NCBI GenBank assembly: GCA_937899725.1
Contig: CALCCA010000074.1
Coordinates: forward strand, 1 to 64,000
Length of the DNA: 64,000 nt
Direction: 5' to 3'
Origin: an uncultured Halomicronema sp.
Lineage (GTDB): Bacteria > Cyanobacteriota > Cyanobacteriia > Phormidesmidales > Phormidesmidaceae
Shown here: positions 1 to 8,211 of the stretch, in pieces
Position numbering within the stretch: the first letter of the stretch is position 1
Layout: each line of letters begins with the position of its first letter
Notes under the pieces: model-generated
What the model was told of the DNA's origin: nothing
Database searches by the model: none
The model's input: the letters and a program-made list of their open reading frames with translations, nothing else
Program-made: the position numbers and the translations under genes

Positions 1-23
1 ATAACGGCTCGGTATAGTAGTTG

Positions 24-1472
24 CTACAACAGCATACTCATTTCCGTAGAGCCAACCTCTTCTTGAACATCCAGACGTAGAGCCGGATCGTTGTAGCAAA
101 CTGGAATTTCAATTCTGAAAGTTGTGCCTTGGCCAACGGTGGACTCAAAGGAGATATTTCCCCCATGCTTTTCGACAATGATTTGGTGACTAATAGATAG
201 CCCTAACCCAGTGCCTTTGCCAACTGATTTTGTCGTAAAAAATGCATCAAAGAGTTTGGTCTGAGCATCTTTCGGGATGCCAGAGCCATTGTCGGAAACT
301 GTTACTTGAATCAAGTCATGAGACGATGCCTGCGTACAAATAGAAACGGAAGGATCATCAACAGTTTCAACGGCATCAATCGCGTTGACAATGATATTCA
401 TGAATACTTGGTTAAGCGGCCCCGGCAGGCATTCGATTTTGGGCAGTTCATCATATTCACAATTAACATTGATGTTTTTGAGTCTTGGCCCGAGAATCAT
501 CAACGTACTATCAATCCCCTGATGGATGTCGGCCAGCTTGATTTCAGCCTCATCAAATCGAGAAAATGCTTTCAAGCCTGACACTAAGTTTTGGATGCGT
601 TCCGTGCCAACTTTCAGAGATTTAATCACCCTCGGTAGGTCAGCTCGAACAAACTCAAAATCAATTTCCTCATACTTGTCAAGCAGTGCCGGAGTAGAGC
701 TGTCAAAGTTTTGTTCATATATTTCTAGAATTTCACACAGCCCTGTGACGTATGTTTCAATATATTGGACGTTGCCGTGAATGAAATTAACGGGATTATT
801 GATCTCGTGAGCAATCCCCGCTACTAGCTGCCCCAAGCTACTCATTTTTTCGTTATGAATCAGTTTACTTTGGGTTTGCTTGAGGTTTTCTAGCGCTTGT
901 TTGAGTTCGGCCGTTCTGGCTTCAACGCGATACTCCAGCTCTTTGTTGTAAGCCAATGTCAGGTCAGCTTCGTGACGTTTCATCAGGTTGCAATAAGCGG
1001 TCGAGTGGTACCGGACTCGAGCAATTAACTCAACCGGGTCGGGCAGCTTGACCAGGTAATCATTGGCCCCGTGAGAGAATGATTCCGCTTTGATCATGGC
1101 TTCATCACGGTTGGACAGCACAATGACCGGAATGTCTTTGGTCGCAGGCGTATTGCGGAAGAATTTGACCAGCATGAGGCCATCGGTGTCAGGCATCACC
1201 AAGTCTTGCAGAATGACCGTTGGTGAAATTTTGACAGCACATGGAATCGCTTGCTGTGGATCACTGCAGTAGTGAAAATGAATATCGGGTTCACTGAGCA
1301 GCAGACGCCGAATCGATTCGGCAACGATGGGTTGATCATCAATCAGGAGGACGACTGGTGACTGAGGGATCTGCCGCGCGGTGACTGAGGGAGTAGTCTC
1401 GGTATCCGCCTGGGCTGCCGGCTGTGTCGAAGAGGCAGCAGAAGAGATGCCAGACATGGGGTGTTTATCCAT
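24..1472 (-). CDS. Soluble receiver-histidine kinase hybrid (REC-HisKA-HATPase), putative output of the Wsp-like chemosensory operon
   Basis: This 482-residue protein has no membrane segment. Residues 40-155 form a response regulator receiver with acid pair D45/D46, phosphoacceptor D90 (in LQDLVMPDTDG) and K142. A coiled stretch (about 165-205) leads into a HisKA domain with the H box around H222 (GIAHEINNP), followed by an HATPase with N box (NAIDAV), G1 (DNGSGIP) and G2 (GTGLGLS). It is the last gene on the same strand after cheB, across a 595-bp gap. In Wsp clusters this place is taken by the REC-GGDEF protein WspR, so I infer that the upstream CheA phosphorylates D90 and that the output is a second phosphorelay rather than c-di-GMP synthesis. 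No GGDEF motif is present. All kinase boxes look intact. Its own partner regulator is not identifiable from the sequence. Confidence 0.9.
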   Translation of the reverse strand: MDKHPMSGISSAASSTQPAAQADTETTPSVTARQIPQSPVVLLIDDQPIVAESIRRLLLSEPDIHFHYCSDPQQAIPCAVKISPTVILQDLVMPDTDGLMLVKFFRNTPATKDIPVIVLSNRDEAMIKAESFSHGANDYLVKLPDPVELIARVRYHSTAYCNLMKRHEADLTLAYNKELEYRVEARTAELKQALENLKQTQSKLIHNEKMSSLGQLVAGIAHEINNPVNFIHGNVQYIETYVTGLCEILEIYEQNFDSSTPALLDKYEEIDFEFVRADLPRVIKSLKVGTERIQNLVSGLKAFSRFDEAEIKLADIHQGIDSTLMILGPRLKNINVNCEYDELPKIECLPGPLNQVFMNIIVNAIDAVETVDDPSVSICTQASSHDLIQVTVSDNGSGIPKDAQTKLFDAFFTTKSVGKGTGLGLSISHQIIVEKHGGNISFESTVGQGTTFRIEIPVCYNDPALRLDVQEEVGSTEMSMLL

Positions 1473-2067
1473 AACTTACAAACGCCAAAATTTGAAGTGG
1501 CAGAGTTGTCGCTGTCATACGGCCTTCACGTCTCGTTGTAAAGACAGCAGGGGCCAAGCAAGTCCCGTGAGGTGGTAGTGGAGAGGCTTTCGGGCAAAAG
1601 GCACTGGGAAAAATCCAAAATCAGTGAGGTCATTCATGGAAGTGTTAGTTATGGTTCCCCATTGGCGATCTGCCTACTCTACATGACTTGGAATGTTACT
1701 CAAGCTGGCGATTTTCTATTACTCAGATAAAACGGTTGCCGGCAGCCAGTTAGCCACAAAACCGATGGTCACAGAGGACTCTTTTGCCGCGCGCGAAGTT
1801 TTCCCTCGATTGCTCCGTTTCGGATTGCGCCTAGAGCCAGACGTTCACCTGAATGCATACACTGTATGACTTGCCGAACACTCGTGGCTGACATCCAACT
1901 GGTGCATACTCCGCGATCGCACTACTGTATGCACGTAGCGAAAGGGCATGATGGTGGTTCAGAACCGGGCTATGACTTTCTCGTATTTTCCTTGTAGAAG
2001 GCTGGTTTAAGCAAGAACGTTGCTGCTTCGGTCGTTTTCTTTACCCGGAACTTGCCAGTTGTGGCCG
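1473..2067. other. 595-bp intergenic region between cheB and the receiver-kinase gene
   Basis: No convincing coding frame is seen. The right half contains clustered GCATAC/GTATGC motifs (annotated separately) and a HIP1 octamer. The length suggests the receiver-kinase may have its own promoter, although it points the same way as the chemosensory operon. Confidence 0.5.
1854..1934. repeat. Cluster of TGCATAC/GTATGCA inverted motifs
   Basis: GTGCATAC at 1902-1909 and GTATGCAC at 1927-1934 form a perfect 8-bp inverted repeat with a 17-bp spacer. A related pair, TGCATAC at 1854-1860 and GTATG at 1864-1868, lies just to the left. This could be a dimeric regulator operator or an mRNA hairpin about 130 bp after the cheB stop. 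No known factor is assigned. Confidence 0.4.
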
Positions 2068-3111
2068 CTATTGGGCATGGCTAGAGTCAGTGAGGGCAGT
2101 CGAGGCGATCGCCTTGGCCATCTTTTTAACTGGCAGCACGCGGCAGGCGGCATTGGCTTCGACGGCGGCCCGGGGCATCCCGTAGACCACGCAGCTTTCA
2201 GCGCTTTCGACGATGGTCGACCAGCCCGCTGCCCGCAATTGGCCCAGCCCCGCCGCCCCATCACGTCCCATCCCCGTGAGCAAGATGCCCAGGCCCGGAC
2301 GCTGCCAGTGCTGGGCAACGCTGCGGAAAAAGACATCGACAGAGGGCCGATGGGCATAGGTCGTCGGTTGTTGGGTGTGGCGCAGCGTGCGGTTGGGCCG
2401 CAGAATCAAGTGATCGTTCGTACCCGCAATCAGAATCTGACCAGAAGTCGGGGCACTACCAGGGTGAGCCAGGGCGACTGGCAGCGTCGAAAAGCGATTG
2501 AGCCACTCGACTAAACCGGGGGCAAACTGCACATTGATATGCTGGACGACCACGATCGCGGCAGTTAAATCTGGCGGTAGCTGACTGAAAATCGTCTTCA
2601 ACGCATTGGGGCCACCCGTTGATGCGCCGATCGCGACTAGCAGTGGCAGCGCTGGTGCGGATGGGCGAGTTGACCTAGCGGGAGCGCTGGTCTGGGCAGT
2701 TGCAGCATGGTGAGTCCGCCGAATCAGCTTGGTCACGGTGCGAATTTTGCCGAGCAGTGTTTGCAGCGCTTCAGTATCGCCGGTCCCGAGTCGCGGCGTT
2801 TTCACGACATCTAGCGCCCCGTAACCCATTGCTTCAAAGACCTTTGCCGTGTTGATCGTGACGCTGGCGGTGACGATCAAAATAGCGCAGGGCGATCGCT
2901 GCATGATTTGACGGGTGGCACCTACCCCATCCAGATCTGGCAGATTCATGTCCATTAACACGACGTCGGGTCGCTGCGCGGCACATCGTTGCACTGCTTC
3001 GCTGCCGGAGCGAGCGACCCAGACCAGCTGATAATCCGGGACGGTCGCGATCGCGCGGCGCAGAGCCTCAACGGCGATTTCCGTATCGTTGACGATGGCA
3101 AGGGTGAACAT
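2068..3111 (-). CDS. cheB: Protein-glutamate methylesterase CheB (WspF-like)
   Basis: This 347-residue response regulator would demethylate or deamidate receptor glutamates. The receiver occupies residues 1-115 with phosphoacceptor D54 (MDMNLPDLDG). A linker rich in Ala/Ser/Pro leads to the esterase domain, whose catalytic triad is visible as S164 (IGASTGG), H191 (VVQHI) and D284 (GMGRDGA). The acid pocket reads Asn-Asp (N8, D9) rather than Asp-Asp. It is the seventh gene of the operon, 117 bp after the hybrid cheA stop, which is the WspE-WspF order. Length and motif spacing are normal for CheB. I infer that it adapts the two receptors encoded upstream; no CheB-binding pentapeptide is evident at their C-termini. 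Confidence 0.95.
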   Translation of the reverse strand: MFTLAIVNDTEIAVEALRRAIATVPDYQLVWVARSGSEAVQRCAAQRPDVVLMDMNLPDLDGVGATRQIMQRSPCAILIVTASVTINTAKVFEAMGYGALDVVKTPRLGTGDTEALQTLLGKIRTVTKLIRRTHHAATAQTSAPARSTRPSAPALPLLVAIGASTGGPNALKTIFSQLPPDLTAAIVVVQHINVQFAPGLVEWLNRFSTLPVALAHPGSAPTSGQILIAGTNDHLILRPNRTLRHTQQPTTYAHRPSVDVFFRSVAQHWQRPGLGILLTGMGRDGAAGLGQLRAAGWSTIVESAESCVVYGMPRAAVEANAACRVLPVKKMAKAIASTALTDSSHAQ

Positions 3112-3228
3112 GGGGCAGTGGATAGGGGGAATGTCGCTGAGGGAGTCGTTGGGTGAGTAAGCGCTGTGTTTTTGACCGTCACCCCCTAATGCGATCGCTC
3201 TGCTGCCACCCGGCTACTCCCGCCCTTG

Positions 3229-5547
3229 CTATCCTGACACTCCAATCAAATCTGTGACGGCGTCAAGCAGGCTGTTGTCGTGAAAGCTACTCTTGGTTAA
3301 GTAATAGTCTGCGCCAACTTCCAAGCCTGCCAGCTGGTCTGCTTGACGATCTTTGTAGGAGACGATGATGACAGGGACGGTGTGGAGTTGGGGGTGGGTT
3401 TTAATTTTGCGGACGAGCTCGATGCCGTTCATGCGGGGCATGTCGATATCGGAGATCACAAGATCATAATCGCCCGTTCGCACCGTGTTCCAACCTTCCA
3501 TGCCATTGACCGCGACATCGACGTGATAGCCTCGATTTTGCAGCAGTTTGCGCTCCATTTCGCGCACCGTGATGGAATCGTCGACGACGAGGACGCGTTG
3601 CTGTCGGGTTGCCGTCACGTTAACTGACTGTTGGCTCCACTGCAGCTGACCGCCAGAGACTAGCTGGTCGATGGAGCGCACTAAGTCAGCCGCATCGATA
3701 ACCAAAAGCGGCAAACCGTCTTCAGTCACGGCGGCGGCGCTGATGTCCTGCACTTTGCCGAGACGCGGGTCAAGCGGCCGCACCACCAAATCGCGCTCGC
3801 CTAAAAAGCGATCAACGACGAGAGCATAGCGGTGAGTCTGATCGCTCAGAATCACAACGGACAGGCAAGATTGCTGAGGAGCCGTCGTTTCGGGGAGTTC
3901 CAGGACTTGCGGAGCCATGACCAGGCTGACGTTAGCATCATCCAGGACGACATAGGGATGATTTTCGCTCACCTGAACGTCGGCCTGTGGCACCATCAGC
4001 ACCTGATCAATGCGAGTCAAACCAAAGGCATAGGGTTCACCAGAAATCTCGACGAGCAACGCCCGAATCACGGACAGCGTTAGCGGCAGTTGGAAGTGGA
4101 AGCGAGTGCCCTGACCCAATTTAGATGAAACCCGCAGCAGGCCGCCCACCGCCTGCACCATGCTTTTAGCGATGTCTAGCCCCACGCCTCGTCCGGCGAT
4201 TTCGTTAACCTGGCTAGCCGTCGAAAATCCTGGCAAAAACAGAAATTCCAGCAATTCACTGTCGCTGAGTTGGGCGGCGAGTGCCGCTGTGGTTAAGCCC
4301 TTTTGCACGACTGATTGCCGCAATTGCTGTAGATCAATGCCGTTGCCGTCGTCACTGACGGTGATCGACAGCATGCCAGCCCGGTGGGCCGCTGTGATAG
4401 TAATGCGGCCCTCGGCGGGTTTGCCTGCCGCCTGGCGCTCCACTGGGGATTCGATGCCGTGGGCGATCGCGTTGCGCAGCATATGCGTCAGCGGCGCTTC
4501 TAGCTGGTCCAGAATGTCGCGATCAACCTGGGTGGTAGCCCCGACGATATCTAAATGAATCTGCTTGCCCGCCTGTTTGGCCAAGTCGCGTACCATGCGC
4601 GGAAATCCCTGCACTCCATCCGCAAACGGTCGCATGTGACTGGCGATGACTTCGCGATAGAGGCTATCGGAAAGCTGATGGAAGCGCCGCGAAAACTGTC
4701 CGAGATGGCCCAAGCGATCGCCGAGGATCTGCTGGCTATCTTGCGCCTGCTGGCTAATTACCTGCAACTGCTGAGCCGCAGCCTCTGGTAGAGCAGTTTC
4801 CTGCTGGAGGGTTTCTAGCGCTCGGAGTAATTGGCGGTTTTCTTGCTTAAGCTGCAGCAAGGAATCCATAAACGGCTGCAGCCAGTTGGCTTCCACCACC
4901 GCTTCCCCAGCCAACGCCATGAGCTGATTGAGATTGTCAACGCTCACGCGCACCGTGCGATCTCCCGCAATGGTCTCGGGAGGGGTCGTCAGGGCGACGA
5001 CAGTAGGGGCAGACGCAGGGACGACAGCTAGCGGCGAGGATGGCGCGGCAGGAGTAGGCAAGGATCGCGGGGCAGCAGGAGCAGGCGAGGAAGAGGCAGG
5101 AATCGCAGCGGCAGGAGCCTCGGTCAAAAGGGCAGCGATATCTGTTTGGAGCTGAACGATTTCGTCCGTCTGACTGTCGAGCCAGGGGGCCAGTTCGTCA
5201 GCAGAAAGTTGCTGCAGCTGCGCAAACCAGTCCACGCCGTTGAGCAGCACATCGACTGCAGCAGGAGTGATGGACAGTTCGCCTTTTTGGGCCGCGACAA
5301 AGCAGTCTTCCATCGTATGGGCCACCCCCACAGCGAGATCTAGACCCACAATGCGGGCCGCGCCTTTGATCGAGTGGGCACCGCGCATCAGGGCTTCTAG
5401 CCGTTTGGCCGTGGTGGCAGCGTCGGCATTGGGTTCGCGCTCGATCGCGAGCAGGTTGTCGTTGAGCAGGGCCATCTGCGTTTCGACTTCCAGGCAAAAA
5501 ATATCCAGCAGGGAAAAGTTGCTGAGGTCAGGCGGGTCAGGTGTCAT
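3229..5547 (-). CDS. cheA: Hybrid chemotaxis histidine kinase CheA with C-terminal receiver (WspE-like)
   Basis: This 772-residue kinase has an N-terminal HPt domain with phospho-acceptor H58 (GAHSIKGAAR). An Ala/Pro/Ser linker (about 135-190) follows, then a dimerisation helix region and an HATPase with N box (LRNAIAHGIES), G1 (DDGNGID) and G2 (GRGVGLDIAKS). A CheW-like regulatory domain (about 500-640) precedes a C-terminal receiver with phosphoacceptor D700 (ISDIDMPRMNG). The CheA-REC fusion is the hallmark of WspE and other alternative-function or type IV pilus systems. Its start overlaps the stop of the upstream cheW in an ATGA, implying translational coupling. I infer that phosphate moves from H58 to its own receiver, to CheB and to the receiver-kinase gene product. 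Confidence 0.95.
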   Translation of the reverse strand: MTPDPPDLSNFSLLDIFCLEVETQMALLNDNLLAIEREPNADAATTAKRLEALMRGAHSIKGAARIVGLDLAVGVAHTMEDCFVAAQKGELSITPAAVDVLLNGVDWFAQLQQLSADELAPWLDSQTDEIVQLQTDIAALLTEAPAAAIPASSSPAPAAPRSLPTPAAPSSPLAVVPASAPTVVALTTPPETIAGDRTVRVSVDNLNQLMALAGEAVVEANWLQPFMDSLLQLKQENRQLLRALETLQQETALPEAAAQQLQVISQQAQDSQQILGDRLGHLGQFSRRFHQLSDSLYREVIASHMRPFADGVQGFPRMVRDLAKQAGKQIHLDIVGATTQVDRDILDQLEAPLTHMLRNAIAHGIESPVERQAAGKPAEGRITITAAHRAGMLSITVSDDGNGIDLQQLRQSVVQKGLTTAALAAQLSDSELLEFLFLPGFSTASQVNEIAGRGVGLDIAKSMVQAVGGLLRVSSKLGQGTRFHFQLPLTLSVIRALLVEISGEPYAFGLTRIDQVLMVPQADVQVSENHPYVVLDDANVSLVMAPQVLELPETTAPQQSCLSVVILSDQTHRYALVVDRFLGERDLVVRPLDPRLGKVQDISAAAVTEDGLPLLVIDAADLVRSIDQLVSGGQLQWSQQSVNVTATRQQRVLVVDDSITVREMERKLLQNRGYHVDVAVNGMEGWNTVRTGDYDLVISDIDMPRMNGIELVRKIKTHPQLHTVPVIIVSYKDRQADQLAGLEVGADYYLTKSSFHDNSLLDAVTDLIGVSG

Positions 5548-6206
5548 AGCGTTTGCTGCTGCAGGGTATCGAACAGGCGATCGCGGTTCAGGTAGCTGAC
5601 GTGCTGGTCGCGCCAGTGCAGAATGTTCTGCGTCAGGGTGGCCAGAATTTTGCTGGCATGGGTCGGGGCAGCGTGAACGTCTGGCATGGGACAGCGGTAC
5701 AAACCGTAGAACTCATCCGCCTCAAAGGCCCAGGTCTCGTCGCCCCGGGCCATCACCACCAGCCGCGCGTAGCTGCCAGGTGGCAAGCTATCAGCGGCTC
5801 CACCCGGCGTGGCGGCCAGGCCCAACAGGTCTGACAGGGCGACACAGAGCAGCAGTTGACCGCGCACGTTGACCAACCCGCGGAGCACGCGATCGCCGCG
5901 ATGGGGCAAGGTATGCACCAGGCTGGGTGGCAACACTTGACGCAAGACATCGCCGGGTAAAGCCAGCCATTCTGCCCCCAAGCGGAATAGGGCTACCGAC
6001 AGCGTTTCTTCCGCCGCCTGCTGTGAACGATCGCGCGCCAGTCGCGTAGTCCATTCGGCCAGGTAGTCGTTCGGGGCGGGACGATCCAGCAGTCCCCGCC
6101 CCGCCTGACTGTATACCGGGCAGTTTTGGCAATGAATGACGGTCTCTAGGGTGGCGCAAGTGCGATCGCCCCGCACCCCTATCTGATTCCAGCAATCGTG
6201 TGGCAT
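5544..6206 (-). CDS. cheW: CheW-family coupling protein with Cys-rich N-terminus (WspD-like)
   Basis: This 220-residue protein has a C-terminal CheW domain (about 65-215) that would bridge receptors and CheA. The N-terminus carries four cysteines, C5, C17, C26 and C29, in a CWN-x-IG...GD-x-x-C...HC-x-x-CPVY pattern. I recall the same pattern from WspD-type CheW proteins of Pseudomonas and relatives. Its role is unknown; metal binding or redox sensing is possible but unproven. It lies 60 bp after the CHASE3 receptor gene and overlaps cheA by 4 bp. With the shorter CheW at 11808-12272 the operon has two CheW proteins, as wsp operons do. Confidence 0.92.
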   Translation of the reverse strand: MPHDCWNQIGVRGDRTCATLETVIHCQNCPVYSQAGRGLLDRPAPNDYLAEWTTRLARDRSQQAAEETLSVALFRLGAEWLALPGDVLRQVLPPSLVHTLPHRGDRVLRGLVNVRGQLLLCVALSDLLGLAATPGGAADSLPPGSYARLVVMARGDETWAFEADEFYGLYRCPMPDVHAAPTHASKILATLTQNILHWRDQHVSYLNRDRLFDTLQQQTL

Positions 6207-6266
6207 ATCAAACCTCTTGGGTCAGGTTCCGGTCAGCATCAAAATCACTCTCGTGACCGCTGCGGG

Positions 6267-7979
6267 CTAAACGGCTGGGAGCGGTGAGCGCGGTCGCGAC
6301 TCCATCTGAGAACGAGAAGCAGGGGAGGCGTCATCCCCCGCTGTGACCGCACCCACCTTAAAGCGCCCCATCTCCTGCTGTAGCCCTTGAGCCGTTTGAT
6401 TAAGCTGAGCGATCGCCGCATTGATACTCTCTAAAGCATCACTGGTTTGCTGCGACACGCTACTGAGCTGCGCCATCGCCTCACTGATTTGCTTAGCTCC
6501 CAAAGCTTGGGAGTCCATGCCCTGATTTACCCGCTCAAAGCGCGGGGGCAGTTCTTGCACCTGCTGCATAATTTGAGCGACTTGGCCGCTGACCTGCACC
6601 ACGTCCTCAACGCTCTGGTTCACCTCCACCGAGAACTTATCCATTTCCATCACGCCACTCGACACAGAAGACTGCATGTCTCCTACCATCTCCTCAATTT
6701 CTAGGGTGGCGACAGCAGTTTGATCCGCTAGGCGGCGGATTTCCCGAGCCACCACGGCAAAACCAGCCCCAAATTCCCCCGCCTTCTCCGCTTCAATCGC
6801 CGCGTTCAAAGACAGCAGGTTGGTCTGGTCAGCCACTTTGGCAATGGTGGTCACCGCCGCATTGATGCCGTTAGCCCGTTCACTGATGGCCCCCAGTCGG
6901 TTCGCGATCGCCCCTGTGGTCTGGGCCAGGTGCGCCATCGTCGCCTTCATCTCCCCCAAGCTGATTTGACTACTGGCGGCAGCGGTCGCAGTCCCCTGGG
7001 ACAGATTGGCCACCTGATCCATCGTGGCGACAAGTTCTTGCACAGTTGCGGCAATCTGCTGAGCGGTAGAGGCGGTTTCAATAGTGGTCGCTGTTTGTTC
7101 TCGCAGAGTGGCTTCCAACTGCTGGCCAGAGGCGGCAATATGGGTCGCCGAATCGGTAACCTCAAGGCTCGACTGCTGCACGCCACCGATGAGACCGGCG
7201 AGTCGATGAGCCGTGTGTTGCATCTTGTTGATGATCTTACCGATCTCATCCGTGCTGTTGACCTTAGTCGTGGCGGTGAAATCGCCTTCTGCGACCTGTT
7301 CGGCCACCTGAAAGGCAGTTTGCAAAGACCGTTTTAAGGCCCGCATCACAATGATAGACACCAAAATGGCGACTCCCGAAATGATGATTAAGCTGAACCA
7401 ATGCACCAAGTTAGCCAGCGCTTGCACCCTAGCCACAGACTGATCGCGCTCTGCCAGCAGTTGTTGCTCAATCGCCACCATCTCGGCCAGCTGTCGCCGG
7501 ATGTCACCCATAATCTCCTTACCCAGATCGCTCAATACGAGCTCGAAGGCAGCGTCTTCTTGTCCCTGACGGGTGAGGTCGATGGTTTCGGCTAGCTCCT
7601 CTAGTTTTTGGTCAGCCAGCACTTCAACGATCGCCAGCCGCTCTAACTGCTCGGGGTTGTCAGCGATCAAGGTTTTGAGTTCAACGAACCCATCATCCAG
7701 GGTGGTGATGGCGGCATCGTAAGGCTCTAAATAGCGAGCTTGGTTGGTGTACAAAAACCCCCGCTGACCCGTTTCCGCATCGACTAAGGTCTTTTCCAGG
7801 TCTCTGAGCTCAGCGATGACGGCATGGGTATGGGCCACCCAGCGATTGGCTTCACTTAACGTTCGGGTAGTAAACTGAGCCGTGACTGTAGCCATGCCGG
7901 TGAGGACAACGACAATGCCAAATCCCCTCAGGACGAGCTGATTGATCTTGACGCTTTGGTGGGTGGTGCTGGGTTTCAT
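6267..7979 (-). CDS. Methyl-accepting chemotaxis protein with CHASE3 sensor domain (WspA-like)
   Basis: This 570-residue receptor has TM1 at about 17-36 and a helical extracytoplasmic region (40-185) with CHASE3 signature elements ([21 protein letters not shown]). TM2 is at about 191-213, a HAMP domain at 213-265, and a long cytoplasmic signalling coiled coil follows. The hairpin tip around 382-405 reads [20 protein letters not shown], the contact site for CheW and CheA. Glu/Gln-rich helices on either side would be the methylation sites. The C-terminal 30 residues are low-complexity Ser/Arg/Pro with no recognisable CheR/CheB tether. Second of two adjacent receptors; the WspA equivalent could be either. 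Confidence 0.93.
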   Translation of the reverse strand: MKPSTTHQSVKINQLVLRGFGIVVVLTGMATVTAQFTTRTLSEANRWVAHTHAVIAELRDLEKTLVDAETGQRGFLYTNQARYLEPYDAAITTLDDGFVELKTLIADNPEQLERLAIVEVLADQKLEELAETIDLTRQGQEDAAFELVLSDLGKEIMGDIRRQLAEMVAIEQQLLAERDQSVARVQALANLVHWFSLIIISGVAILVSIIVMRALKRSLQTAFQVAEQVAEGDFTATTKVNSTDEIGKIINKMQHTAHRLAGLIGGVQQSSLEVTDSATHIAASGQQLEATLREQTATTIETASTAQQIAATVQELVATMDQVANLSQGTATAAASSQISLGEMKATMAHLAQTTGAIANRLGAISERANGINAAVTTIAKVADQTNLLSLNAAIEAEKAGEFGAGFAVVAREIRRLADQTAVATLEIEEMVGDMQSSVSSGVMEMDKFSVEVNQSVEDVVQVSGQVAQIMQQVQELPPRFERVNQGMDSQALGAKQISEAMAQLSSVSQQTSDALESINAAIAQLNQTAQGLQQEMGRFKVGAVTAGDDASPASRSQMESRPRSPLPAV

Positions 7980-8211
7980 ACGTTCTGGCTGGGTAAGAGA
8001 TGGGATTCCGCGCAGCGGACCTGACGCAATCGAAAGGCAGGATTTTGAGAGGGCGGTGGCTCTCCTGAGCGAGTTTCAAAGGCGTAAATAGGTCAACCTG
8101 GCACGCTAGGCTGGGGGGATTTGACATCCTTCATCATCGGGCTGGCGGCGACTAACAGCATTTTCTTCATGGGAGACATCAAGGTTGGACTGGGTGTGGC
8201 AGACAATCTCA

